A DNA stretch of 64,000 nt from Selaginella tamariscina (GCA_003024785.1 PUQB01000823.1:1-64000), one strand, 5' to 3'; shown: positions 37,716-49,105, counted from the first letter of the stretch. Notes: generated from the letters alone by a model not told the origin. Made by a program: numbers and translations.

Positions 37716-38376
37716 TGGTCATCGGGGACTCTGCAGGCTAGATGTAGGGTGACTTAAGTAGCCTCAATGGTCACAAAGACGTTGTTGCTAATGCCCAGTC
37801 CTAGGGGTCTACGCCCTCGAGAGATAATGGAAGGTGCAATGATGGCCTTTATTCGAACACCACGAGGGTCCATGTACAACTGGGTAGGGATTCTCCTTAG
37901 TGTAGTGTTGCTGCTGTCTTATGTAATACTGTTGGGCTAGGAGAGAGCAAGAGGAGGACGATTGGGAAATGCAATAGATAGAAGGAATCTAGATATATAT
38001 ATTTTGCCTGTCCAAATACAAGCTCGCCCCTTTCCCTAGAGGAGGTGGAGCAAGTTACAAAGTAGAAGGACTAGAAGGACCCCAACCCACTACTAACCTT
38101 CATGCTTATATAGTGGGTTAGACCGAGCCTAGACCCTAGGTCTAGGTGGCACTCCCCTATTGGTTTGCCGCCATGTGACAAAGCCCTGCTCGATAGCATT
38201 TATGCACCTCCCTCACGCGTGTTGTCCTACATACCTTGGTAGTTGATCCAGACAATCGGATCTAGGCCTCTATTAAGCGCTGGTTGACAACCATCATCAT
38301 TGGTCAGTACCTATTGTACCTACCCCGCTTGGCTATTCGGCTCCACCTCTTGTTCACACCAATTGACAGTTTGACA
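37716..38376 (-). repeat. 5' LTR of the nested element
   Basis: Direct partner of 33489-34152; upstream on the minus strand, so it would carry the promoter. Confidence 0.75.
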
Positions 38377-41300
38377 GTGGTCAAACCACCATTGACCAAC
38401 CACCTGCAACATGAAGTCATTTAGAGACCTTTTGCGCGTCTGCAAAGTCTGTCATAATGGTTAATTTCTTTACTTAATTAAAATTTATATTAGAGGCCTC
38501 TAGTTATTGTTGAATGTTGGCCCTTAGGTTAGGAAAAAATAAAGCCTTTGCCTTATTCCTTAATTTTTAAACATACTTGACGACCCTATCATCAAGCTTA
38601 CAATAAGCAATTTGAGCCATCTTAACCAACGCCTTCAAATTTATTTGATTTTCCAATGGTTTTACATCTCTACATGTTACGGTATTATAGCCTTACATTT
38701 CTGCATCCTTTGGTGTTTTTCATTACCCTTTACATAAGGGTTTGCTACTATACCTATATGATGTTAGTGTATAGCTACGCCAGACTAGGTATGAAATATT
38801 TATTAAAATCAAGCTCTTTTCCAATATAAGAGTATTATTTTCAAAACCTTGATCTTTATAAACAATAAGGTCCCACCAACCTGAAATTATCCCATCCATT
38901 TAATGTGTCATTGATATAACTTCATTCTTGATGGGAATCAAATTCAAGTTAAATCTATGATCAAGTGTCATAGCACTAATATTCACTTTTTGCAAACAAT
39001 GTTGTACTTTTTAATAACACTAACTAATTCAGGGAACAAATATAAGTTGACATACCTTTCTATCAACTTAATGTGAAAACCAAAAAACTCAACTTATATA
39101 TAGTGTCTCAATTAGCGATTTCTAGATATCAATAAGTCTCAACTAACTTGTTCTTATTGTATTCATTCTCTAAAGAGCACAACATACTAGATGTCATTCA
39201 ATAATTCCTAACTCCATATCTCATTAAGTTTAAAATATCTAATTTCAGAACTTAATTTTCATGATAAGAGTCTCCTTAAACTCATTTTCAACTCTCAAAT
39301 TGATTATGTAAATGTTTCTCAATATTATAACCAAAGTATAACATTTTCATTAATTTGAGTAATTAGTGTTTTGATAAGCATTTTTTTAAATTAATCCTTA
39401 CTCCATAAATAATTACAATTTTGATATTAATACCCTCAAACTGATAATAATCATCTTAATGTTCAAATTTCAAGTTTACTAACTAGTTATTACCATAGCG
39501 GATATAACCTTATAATCATATCAATTTATCGAAATGCTACAAATATAATATGGACATAGTCTTAAGTTATATGAACTGAACTTTAGTTTGAGACGGAAAT
39601 ATAATGCTATTTCAGTATTCTAAGGAACCTTTTAAAGAAAAAGGAATTATGAATTAGTGTTTGGTTTATCTAACTGATTTAATAAAATATTATTTTCCAC
39701 ACTAATGTTATTATGACACCGAAGCACCACACTAACTTCATATTTCAGTCAATAGTACCTCATAATTCAGCAAATCTTCCCAAAAATAAATAAGATATCT
39801 AGTTCAATATGTCGAATTAAGATACACTATTCATTTTAGACACTTACAAAGTACCACATTACTCCCCAAGCAATGTATTAAGAAATGCCTCATTTCTCAA
39901 CTAACTTGAAAATAGTGTCACGTTTCAAGTTATTACACTAAGGTATTGTCTTACCACATTGAGTGCTCCAAAGTCAATATTCAAGAGATATTATATCATA
40001 CTTTGCTAAGTCATTTATAATCAATCTTAAAAAAGCTGTCACAAATACCTTCAAAGTCTAGAATATAAATATCTCAACAGATGAGGTGATAGAAAACCTC
40101 ATACTCTCGAACTAGATATTGAACCATACATTATGAACCATGAACCATGATCATCAAGAAAAGAGACCATCTTCTAGAGCTAATTTAGTGACTTCTCTTT
40201 ACACTTACATAGAAATTAAATCGAACTCAAGGAACACCATCAATCCTTGAAATTAAACCGACAACTAACCCAAGAACACCATCAACCTTAAGTCATGAAA
40301 GGTTCTATTTTTTTGATATTCCAAAGAACTGAAGATACATAGCTTGTATGTTCTCTAAGTTTCTACCATGATGCAAGTCAAGAAATTAACTTTTTTAAAC
40401 AATTGTATTTGACTTCAAAATGAAGTCGACACTAAAAATCAAAACCAACTTCTAAGCACCATTGAATATGGATTGTCTTAAGGAGGTACATGCACTTAAA
40501 CCCCCAATGAAAATCCGACTATTACTGGTTCATCAACTGTCCCAACATATGTTATTAAACTTAGCAAGTTTCCTTACTTAGTTGATAAGCAAAGTGGAGA
40601 ACTCCAAATTATGCTCTTCTTAATCAAGGAATAAACTTTGTTCAAGAGCTTATCCTCACATTGCAAACAATGTTATAGATTTTTAAGCTTAAAGAGTAAT
40701 ATGGAAATGCATAAGTGTGTGCTGAACACCTTCATTATGCAAGTTTCTTCATTACTTAATAATTGAAAATGTAAATGTATGTTTTTAATATTTCTGTTTC
40801 TATGCCATTTACTTCAAAACTATATCGATAAGATTGCAGAATCCACAAGTTATTATTTGAAGTCTCTTTTATGATTTCATATGATATATAGTTGTAATCA
40901 AATTAACTAAGTTAACTAACTTGAACACAGAGTGCGTGCTAACAATTAACTAAGATTTCAAGTTATACTTGTCCAAATCAAGGTGACATGAACTTAGTAA
41001 ATTGTTCTACCTAATGTTACTTGTAGCTAGCTTTATTAAAATATTGTGAACATCGGACAATACTTTAATTACTTTAGATCCTAAATCAACTTTAACATAT
41101 TCACCATATGTTAATATCCGACTTTCCATTGTATTATAAGTTCATCACTATTTTGCTTCTTGAGTTACACTCTCGAAAACATGCACTATAATGAGAACTC
41201 ATTTTGCACTTTTATCAGAATGTAATGTTCACTCTTATGTTGAACATAACCCTTTTTCTGAAGTCAAAGATGCACATTTGAATATAAATCTTTCCTCGTT

Positions 41301-41815
41301 TGAACACTATTGTCAAACTTATATTGAATTTTGACCTAAGCCAAAACTCAATCATTGTCAAGTTCTCAATCATGTGTTATCCCAATTTAATGCACCTTTA
41401 AAAAAAGAAAGAAAAATTTTCAATAATGTACAAACTTGACATAACAGATGATTCACTTCACAAAACTTAGTTTGTAAATAGAAAAACTAACTCGCCAAGT
41501 GTTTGGTAAAATAACCAGCGTAAACTTAGGGTAAAGTAACTTAGACAAACATAAAGGTAATATAACTTGGACAAACATAAAGGTAATATAACCTGACATA
41601 CAACTTGGAAGCTGCCTTTCAAGTGCTACCTTCAACATTGGAGTCCATAACCCACACCCACTTACCAAGTAGGTGTCTATAAAGAGTTATAAATCTTAGG
41701 ATCGACTATCCACGCAGTGTTAACCAAAAGTGATAAAGTACTTCAAGAATTTAGAATTAACTAAACCCTAAAACACACTATACTTTTAAGCAGTCCTATT
41801 AACTGCAAAAAATAG
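38377..41815 (-). other. Decayed inner region of the large LTR element
   Basis: AT-rich DNA with no open frame of note and no recognisable gag, integrase or reverse transcriptase motif on either strand. By position it is the 5' inner part of the large element. It could also hold unrelated insertions. Confidence 0.35.
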
Positions 41816-41828
41816 GCTCTAACACCAA
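41816..41828 (-). other. tRNA-Met-type primer binding site
   Basis: The minus strand reads TTGGTGTTAGAGCC next to the LTR. The usual plant initiator-Met primer site is TGGTATCAGAGCC; two bases differ. It fixes the orientation of the large LTR element. Confidence 0.55.
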
Positions 41829-41829
41829 T

Positions 41830-42107
41830 TATCAAAGTTTTAACCTGGAAGGCTAACACATGGTTGTTAAGTGGCCTTCCAGTGTTAATTCCCTATGTGA
41901 GCAACGCTAAGTCTTCCAATAGAGCCTGACTTAGATGCACAAATAAGCACAAGACTTAGGGTCCTACCCTAAGTCCTCTAAAATGACTATCCTCTGAACC
42001 TTAGAGGATATTCTGAGTCTTTAGAGTTTTGACCCAAAACTTAGATAGACTCATGCCCCAACATGCTTAGACATATCCTCGTGACAGAGCCAAGGCATTC
42101 TGACTTG
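41830..42107 (-). repeat. Truncated 5' LTR of the large element
   Basis: Direct match to 31697-32010 ('cacaagacttagggtcctac' and following words are identical). Stops abruptly at 'caaggcattctgactt'. Confidence 0.75.
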
Positions 42108-42119
42108 GGGATCCAATTA

Positions 42120-42760
42120 GATGTTACTTCGAAGATCTTCAGACTCATCAAGTAAGTGTATTCTCAGCAGAGATTGCTTCATAATACAGAACATCCACAT
42201 GTGGAGCAATCGTCCCTCTTCACATTGAAGAAGAACACAGCGACATCATAAGGAAGATTAAGAGGGTGGCTCGGTCTCAGGTTCTTTATATATCACGTTC
42301 AATTTTCTTAGAAATTCGGGAGTTGAAGAGTATGCCCAGAACATTAGAACAGCATCAATTGGAGATCACACATGTTGATTCGGATTGTAGAAGAAAATCA
42401 TCAGTCGTTTTGTCAGTTGCACTTGTGGCATCCATACTGCAATAAGCCATAAGGAAATGATGTGGATGATAGGATTTACGAGTGTAGGGTTAAATATTGC
42501 AGCGTCAACCAAACTTCAATTACAAAGCCACTCAACCAGGACATGTAGTCGAGCTCATGGAGAAGATGAAGGACGACAATTCTTATACCGTTCCACATAT
42601 GCTGTTTTGTGTCCATACTACGAGAAAAAAGGCGCTGACAAAGTGTGGATCACAAACACCGGAACAAATGATGAAGATTCAGATGGAGAATAGAAAATCA
42701 ATCAAGTACTACATCATTAGTGGCCAGCACACAATAACGGCAGCCCAACACTTCTCATGA
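42120..42760 (+). pseudogene. ParB/sulfiredoxin-like N-terminal segment of an unusual locus
   Basis: The first frame starts DPIRCYFEDLQTHQVSVFSA and runs on with one stop to about 42445. After a frame change, GNDVDDRIYECRVKYCSVNQ follows. After another, VELMEKMKDDNSYTVPHMLF ... IKYYIISGQHTITAAQHFS ends at 42760. The order of a 'P-I-R' start, a spacer and a (S/G)GQHT..AA motif resembles ParB/sulfiredoxin-fold domains (whose box is G-x-x-R/H-x-x-A-A). In bacteria and phages such domains are often fused to DNA methyltransferases, which fits the downstream segment. I infer the similarity from motifs alone. Frameshifts indicate a pseudogene unless unplaced introns exist. Confidence 0.4.
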
Positions 42761-43016
42761 AACACAACAAAGGAACGATGGCAACAAACTTTCCGAGCAT
42801 ACCCGTGAGAAGCTGACGAAAAGATCGGCATTTTTAACGAAGGCGAATCTCACAATTGAGCAATACCATAAGTTATCGGCGGAATGGGACGCTGCAGACA
42901 CCAACCACTACAACAGCAAAATATGGGAGAAGTTCAAACACACGCGAGCCGTGTGGGAATCTCTTCAGCGACCACAAAGAGCTACCGCAGGGAATACACA
43001 ATCTGCGGAATACCGG

Positions 43017-43073
43017 GTAAGCAAATTGTTTGGGCGGGATTTATCTCGCCGGTATATTAATTCTTTTTTTCAG
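43017..43073 (+). other. 57-bp intron carrying a palindrome copy
   Basis: GTAAGC donor, pyrimidine-rich TTCTTTTTTTCAG acceptor, phase 0. Removal joins SAEYR to RVEEIVAVDF. Positions 43033-43050, ggcgggatttatctcgcc, differ at two bases from the palindrome that fills the arrays at 49.5 and 53.7 kb. Confidence 0.6.
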
Positions 43074-43913
43074 AGAGTTGAAGAAATTGTAGCAGTTGAT
43101 TTTGCCCAGGTGGGCGGGAAGGAAACATCCTTTTTGATGATGTTGATTTCTTGTCCCGAGGATAGGATCTTTGCCAAATGGTTGGGGATTATGGAATCCT
43201 TTGCAAAAGGAACACTGAAGAAGAAGCAGACAAGTGAAGGGAGCCCTCAGAGAAGTCTGCAAAGAAACCCAGTAAGACGCCGAAGGCTAAGTCTGTTCAA
43301 TCTATAAAGGATGTAGACAACGATTTCAAGCTCACATGGTTGAAGCCTTTAAATGGAACAACGATGGAGGAGATGGAAGTCTTGGCTGATTTGGTGATTG
43401 ATGGCAAATACAGATTAACAACAGCAGCCCCCCTCTCCTTTTCATCTCAAGGCAATGGAGTTGAAGACGGTCAGGCACTTCAAGGAGTGGTTGGGAATAC
43501 ACTGCCACAAACTGGGTTGGACCTCGGCTTCAACATACGAAGAGGTCAGCAAATATTTGCATGTGACAAACGATGATATGCTTGTCGAATGGGTGAATCA
43601 ATCGGAAGATCTGGGCAAGAATCTATTGCACGCCAACGCCAAAAAGGAGAACATTGCGATGACGCCTTCTCTTATGGCAGTCCTTCAGCAGCGGAGAACC
43701 GAGTTGAACCTTATAAAGGAGGATGCTACGAATCACGACAAGCCCTACAGATGTTTGTTGTTGGATTCGGAGACTTTATGGGGTAACATCACTGCTTGTA
43801 GGAAACCGTTTCAATTGTTCGTGATGGATCGGCGGGTGTCAAAAAATCCTTCGACAGACAGGACATAGAGGATTTGGTGGAGAAACTTAGCCGTGCAAGC
43901 ATGTACAAAGAAG

Positions 43914-43966
43914 GTATTTATTATTGAATTCATGCTTGCACTCTTGACTGATATCTACGTTTTCAG
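43914..43966 (+). other. Predicted 53-bp intron
   Basis: GTATTT donor and GTTTTCAG acceptor. Removal joins ...RASMYKEG to IYFLILAHVTDTLPSL without a stop. Confidence 0.45.
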
Positions 43967-44774
43967 GTATTTATTTCTTGATTCTTGCTCATGTCACCGA
44001 TACTTTGCCTTCCCTTTGCCAAGAGAATAAACATCGTTGGACAGGATTTTATATGAATGATGCTGATCCGAAGTGCATTGATTCGGTTGTTCACTTGGTT
44101 GTTAGGAATGCGCCAAACAATTTCAAACTTCCAAATGACTGGCCAGGCATCTGTTTGCACTCCAACGGCCCTGAACCTCCATCCGATACACCGATATAGC
44201 TGAGAGTGACGTATTCGGCAATGTACGTTATCCAAACATTACAAGTCAAGCGGCACGGAGCATCGTCAACTTGATCAGGGGTCCTCACAGTGATGCGTGG
44301 GTTTTTGACTACTGCACTAGGGGGTCCGTCTTGAAGGAGTGTTACCTTCGGCATACATGTGTGTTTGCCGTTGAAAAGGATAAGACCATGGTTGAGGACC
44401 TGAACAAGTGGATAGAGGTTCTCAACTGACTACCCCAACAAACCATAAGGAGTATTTGAGAAAGTTCCCTCCCGAGAAGTGCGATAGCTCTGAAGACGAA
44501 TCTGGTTCAATGTCGGAGTCTGAGGACGAACTTCAATCAGATATTAGACCGGAAGTTATCTCGAGGAGTACAGAACATTCACACACTCCATTACCCATGG
44601 AAACATCAACAGAAGATACGAAGATCATGAACCATCTCACAAGCGGCTTAGACCTTCTTCGCCTCACTCAGAAGGTAATAGCGAAGAAGAATTGTTAATG
44701 AGTTCTTAGAGTGACGAATAGTTGTTAAATGAGTGTAACATAAGGCATTTTTGTATATTTTTTTATATTTGTAG

Positions 44775-46070
44775 AAAATAAATTCTCAAGGATTAATGAA
44801 GCTTTTAGTTCAAACATGGGTCACACATTAACAAGGTAAATAATATACCTTGATAATTTTAAGGTCAGCTAATTATCATTTTGCAGATGTAATGAAAAAT
44901 TGAGAACATGGATTTTCAGCATTGCATGAGGTAAGAGAGGGGTTTGGCGACAATTTCTTGTGCCACATGTCAGAATGACAGAGTTCATGCAGGAAATGGA
45001 TAATAATGCAGCTCAAAACATCGTTACCATGGGGGCCACTTCAGTTTTTTCATCATCATTTTTATTGGCTTCAGTTCCGAAATCAATTTCTTCAGCGCAT
45101 GCAATATCTGAATCTTGTAAGGATGATGTACAATTAAATGATGAAGGGATAGGCAACGAATAGTCAACGGATAAATGTGAAAGGGAGCAAACAAGTGATT
45201 TGCAAAGTATTCAAGAGGCAACGCTATCCATGTTACTCATGGCCATATTGTGTTGTTGGATGTCAATGGTGTTCTGCTTCATCGACAAAGGCCCGAGGAT
45301 AGGAAAAAAGAAATCAAACAAGGAGATTTCATTCCTTGTCATGGTAAATTTCGATATGATATTATTTTTCGTCCAGGGTTGGATCGTCTCTTTCAAAAGC
45401 TTAAGGAGATGGGTGCGCTTGTGGGGATTTGGTCATGCATGCAGATTCATAACTTAACACCGCTGTTGAATTTGCTTAAGAAACATTGTAGTGTTGCAGA
45501 AGAGGTGATTCGTAAAGATTGGATTTTTGACCAGCGAATATGTTATAAACCTCTCGAATTTCACAATATAAGAAAGGAAAGCAAGCCATACTTCTTCAAG
45601 AATGAAAGAATAATTGGGACTCATGGGGAGATCAGTCGCTTAAGGATAATGAAGAAGCACATATCTTAGTAGTAGACGACTCTCCTCAGAAGGCTATGCT
45701 CAACCAAAACATTGCTTGTATTCATCCAATCACTTTCGATCCATATTCTGATACCGATATCATGGATGAGCTAGTGAACTACTTGGATACGTGCCTCAGA
45801 AAGAAGAATCTCGAAAAATTTTTGTGAGCAGTATCCACCGTATCAAACATTTCCTGAAGCTTTTCTTTCTCGTGATTTTGAATTTTATAAAATGAAGGAT
45901 AGCAACCGGGCGCTTTATAATATTATTCTTAAGGGAACGTCATTTTTAGATGAGCCTTTATGCAGACCTTCTTTTACATCTTATGTATTAACAAGGATGG
46001 CAACTCCCAATTGCATTCGTGAGAGTGTTAGTGGTGGCAACAACATCAAGATATTGACCAAAATGATTTG
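44775..46070 (+). pseudogene. FCP1/HAD-type phosphatase-like segment
   Basis: FCP1-homology phosphatases use a D-x-D-x-(T/V) loop. After a lead segment with a 51-bp intron (44836-44886) and MTEFMQEMDNNAAQNIVTMG, the frame at 45238-45620 reads GHIVLLDVNGVLLHRQRPED, RPGLDRLFQKLKEMGALVGI, WSCMQ and a long helical stretch to KPYFFKN. A frame change near 45620 leads to WGDQSLKDNEEAHILVVDDS, PQKAMLNQNIACIHP and MDELVNYLDTCLRKKNLEKFL. After one more shift comes EQYPPYQTFPEAFLSRDFEF to a stop at 46068. This order (DxNGxL, GIWSS-like, W......LLIDDSP.KA) is that of the plant FCP1-homology family that keeps Asn in place of the second Asp. The frameshifts indicate a pseudogene. It lies on the same strand 80 bp after the methyltransferase-like tail and may be part of the same transcription unit. 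Confidence 0.65.
44836..44886 (+). other. Predicted 51-bp intron
   Basis: GTAAAT donor and TCATTTTGCAG acceptor. Removal joins SNMGHTLTR to CNEKLRTWIFSIA in frame; one TGA follows before the frame continues. Confidence 0.4.
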
Positions 46071-47350
46071 ATTAATCCGGAGAGTGATGATTTAGACAAA
46101 ATGAGGAGATTTCTCTGTATGATAGGAAGAAAGTATTTATAAAAAATTAACATGTTGATAAGAAATGATTTCATTTGTAATTATGTTTGATAGTATTTCT
46201 TCATTATTGTAAACTATTTTTAGAATAATATGAATATTCTAAGATATTTTAGGAATATTCCTTACTAAGTAAGGTTATTGAATTAATTAATTAATTAATA
46301 TTTAAGGCTTAATTACATATTAATTAAATGATTAATTAATAATTAAAACTTAAGTATTAATTAGTAATTTATTTTATATTCCCATTTTCACGTATCATGC
46401 CCACTTTAGTTACAATTGCATATAAGCAAATGCTAGTGTTCTTTGTTAAGAAGGATCCAATTATCTATTTCACCTAATTACTTTTGACTCATTAAAGTTT
46501 ATAACACTATAATTAGTTATGATGTTTACAATAAGGAACTATTAGCAATTGTTAATTATTTTTAAAAATGCTATCATTTCTTAGAGGTTCTCCAGTGAGA
46601 CCATTATTTTTAACAATCACATATTATTGTTCAAGTTTCTAATTAATGTTCAAGTTTCTAATTAACATTGAATATGATGAACACAATATGTTTGAGTTTC
46701 CGATAAAGAATTGTTCCTTGTTAGGTGTGAGTAAATGAGAAGGCTAATGCTCTTTTTCATTGGAATTATTTGTTAATCATTTTGAAATTCGTTCTATCTA
46801 AAATGAAGTCATTCATAATTTAAAATAGACTCAAACATATCAAAACAACCAATTGACAAGTTTTATTTTGCCACTCTTATTTATTAACATGGGGAAAATG
46901 TATGGTTATTTAACCAACATTAATTTCTTATATGCCTATGTAATAAGCTTGACTACTAGTGTTTATGTTATAGAGATGCTTTTTTATACATATCATTTTC
47001 AACTTCATTCTCTAATCCATTTGCATTCAATTTTATATTTCTTTACCATGGTTCTTCATATCTATCTCAAGTTATACATGTTCCTTCACATATCACTATT
47101 GTAAAAGAACACATGTTTGAGATAACTATTGTTTTGGATTCAAAGTCATCTTTAATGAGTTGACTAATTATCCTCTAAGTAAACGAATTTAAGAATTAAT
47201 TTATCATTTTTAATATGCTTTAGAGCTTGTTGCTGAGTTTTGTTAATGCTATTTAACAAAGTATGAACTTGATATGCACAAACCAAGGAAAGATTACACA
47301 TCCCTCACATTTTTAAGAATCACAATATCTACAATGTCCATAACACTATT
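46071..47350. other. AT-rich 3' flank, no gene recognised
   Basis: Contains 'gaatattctaagatatttta' and a run of TTAATTAA words near 46280-46370. It also has 'tcatgcccactttagttaca' at 46395, which has a near copy at 58156 downstream of the transposase-like locus. The open frame at 46853-47104 is Phe/Leu/Ile-rich and consistent with AT-rich chance translation. Confidence 0.4.
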
Positions 47351-48670
47351 TGTCATAGTTTTTACTATGGCTCGACCCATTACTTTAAAGGTTGACTGTT
47401 GTTACCTATGGATTATGTGACGAACCCTAGATGTAGTGAGAAATAGCCCCTACTTAGTGCACTTAAGTGTTTAGGGATAGTCCGGCCAATTGTCCTCGCA
47501 AGAAACTTTAAGCAAAGATAGCACTTACCTTCTAGAAAATCCATCCCCAATTTTGACTTCCCAATTAAGATTTTCGGTTAGTATAGATGAGTTCGGCATG
47601 TGAAGTAGGGTTTAGGGTTGACCTAACCCTAGGGTTGCCCTAACCCACATCTTAAAATCTAGGTAGCAGTAAGGTTAGGTTAAAAGGTCATCTCATTAAC
47701 TAACTAAAGGGCTACTAATTATGTGCCAGTCCACTTAACATATAGGAAAAGAGGGGGAGTTCCATCACATAAATAAGGTAGAGTATGTAGTAAGAGAGTT
47801 TTGGGTTCCTAACAAATTTCTATTGGTGCAAGCTAAAGCTTGTGTTGTCAAGACTGTGCTGCCTCACTTTCAAACAATAGGGATATGTTTTCACTTTTAA
47901 GGTAGCCTACCCTTAACGTTAGTGAATCCATGCTTGCGAGGTTTTATCGAACTACATGTTCCAAGAGGTAAAGGTTGAGGCTTGTCTCCAGCCTCCTCCT
48001 CCACATTAAGTCAAGTGTAACACTCACAACTAAGCAAGGCACATTCATGTCCTTGTCCAATTGTGAGCATAGGATCTTGATTAACGGGTTTTTCAATTAC
48101 TAGGTTCCAAAAAGGTTCTAAAGTTGGCATTTAAGAGCCACGTTCGTGGCACTTGGTATAACTCTTGAATCTAAGGGGCAATGGCATGGTAGCCCACATC
48201 GTGGGAGATAATGTCACATAAAATGTGACACTAGGTTAGATGACACATAGTACAATGCTCTTGTGTCATGGGGTTTGTCCCCAAGAGGTTGGATACTCTA
48301 CCAAACATGCATGTTTGTACTTGCACTTGGGTGTTAAGCCTTGGGCATCACTCAAGGGAGGTTAGGTCTCGTAACTAGGTGTGCTTTTACACACTTGGCT
48401 AGGGGTTGTTCTCCTTGGGATCCAGGGGTTGAACAACCTAAGCTCATTAGTACGAGCCCTTTTTATGAGGTCGTGTATTTAGGGTTATCTAAAGCTAACC
48501 TTAGGGAGTTTGCTTAACAGAACACTTGTGTCCACTTACAATGCACACTCGTGTCCTCACTAGGTACTAGCCCTAGGTCTAGGGTATGACTTGGCCACTC
48601 AAACCCTTAGGGGTTAGTCATGGTTTAGAGCACCCCTTGTCACCCTAAAGGGGTTGTACTCCCAATGAAG
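47351..48670 (+). repeat. Inverted LTR fragment of the large element family
   Basis: Reverse-oriented partner of about 32025-33296. It starts TGTCATAGTTTTTACTATGG at what would be the LTR 5' end and lacks the last 330 bp of the LTR. It is solitary: no inner retrotransposon sequence follows. Differences from the 31.7-kb LTR are frequent, so the two are not recent products of one insertion. Confidence 0.75.
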
Positions 48671-49105
48671 GGTTACTCCATAGATGGGCTTTCGTTAAGT
48701 TTGAAGAAGACTCCACGGTCAACATCATTAGTGAACATGTGAACATCATTATCCACAAGTCGACAAGACCACCCGAAATTAATGTTGTAATTGGTGACCT
48801 TTGGATCTGAGAACGTGACATTGGATGGAACAAGGCATATGTGTCAAGCATTTGTTCAATCTGGATTCGCAACATGCTTTCAGATCTTTACTAGCACACC
48901 TACTTTCCATTGTTTTGCTTATCCATGAAATGTGATAGAAGTTAGTTTGACAGCAACCATGGTTGTTCCAATGGGCTTTCCGTTTAGTTTGAAATATGGC
49001 CAAGTTGATTTTAGAATCTCCCTGCCCATCTTCTTCTCCTGCTCTCGTCTTCAATGTCACCTCAATTCCACATCTGAATACAAAAATGATTAATTCTTCA
49101 AGCAC
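48671..49105 (-). other. Possible relic of an unidentified minus-strand exon
   Basis: A 108-codon minus-strand frame (VFRCGIEVTLKTRAGEEDGQ ... KCLTHMPCSIQCHVLRSKGH) overlaps a second frame. The latter reads NVTFSDPKVTNYNINFGWSC and VDNDVHMFTNDVD when followed through shifts. The amino-acid make-up looks protein-like, but I cannot assign a family and the frames are mixed. Confidence 0.25.

Larger units (their letters stand above)
33489..38376 (-). mobile_element. Non-autonomous Ty3-type LTR element (LTR-gag-protease-LTR)
   Basis: Two direct repeats of about 660 bp, 33489-34152 and 37716-38376, bracket 3.56 kb of inner sequence. The outer ends read TGGT.TCGGGGAC on the plus strand at both LTRs; the other ends read TTTGACA (right) and TTTGATG (left). 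The inner region on the minus strand holds a gag-like stretch and a retropepsin. It then runs directly into the 3' LTR without reverse transcriptase, RNase H or integrase. The element therefore depended on a relative for mobility. It sits inside the larger LTR element. The primer site next to 37716 could not be matched to a tRNA. Confidence 0.7.
31697..42107 (-). mobile_element. Large LTR retrotransposon in minus orientation, truncated and nested
   Basis: A 1.6-kb LTR at the left and the first 280 bp of the matching LTR at about 41830-42107 bound this element. The orientation is set by a primer-binding-site match (41816-41828) and a purine-rich tract (33297-33305), both read on the minus strand. 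The inner region is interrupted by a 4.9-kb second element. The remaining internal DNA (33306-33488 and 38377-41815) is AT-rich and so decayed that I found no gag or pol motif, so copia versus gypsy cannot be decided. The outer end of the 5' LTR is lost at 42107, where the sequence switches to the ParB-like locus. Confidence 0.65.
42780..44698 (+). pseudogene. Central and DNA-methyltransferase-like segment of the same locus
   Basis: Segments in order: TREKLTKRSAFLTKANLTIE... to SAEYR (42808-43016); a 57-bp intron; RVEEIVAVDFAQVGGKETSF... (43074 on); a Lys-rich linker with a frame change; DFKLTWLKPLNGTTMEEMEV; MELKTVRHFKEWLGIHCHKL... to 43868; a possible 53-bp intron (43914-43966); YFLILAHVTDTLPSLCQENK...; and, after another frame change, WVFDYCTRGSVLKECYLRHT followed by CVFAVEKDKTMVEDLNKWI (44289-44410). 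The last resembles motif I and the next strand of amino-methyltransferases (D-x-F-x-G-x-G-S...x-x-V-A-x-E-K-D), with Arg where the second Gly is usual. The tail is acidic and Ser-rich (CDSSEDESGSMSESEDELQS). Good codon character but several frame breaks. Confidence 0.45.

Noticed and set aside
46853..47104. 83-codon Phe/Leu/Tyr-rich frame that could be a membrane protein
   Set aside because: Composition is what AT-rich DNA gives by chance; no start context, no family.
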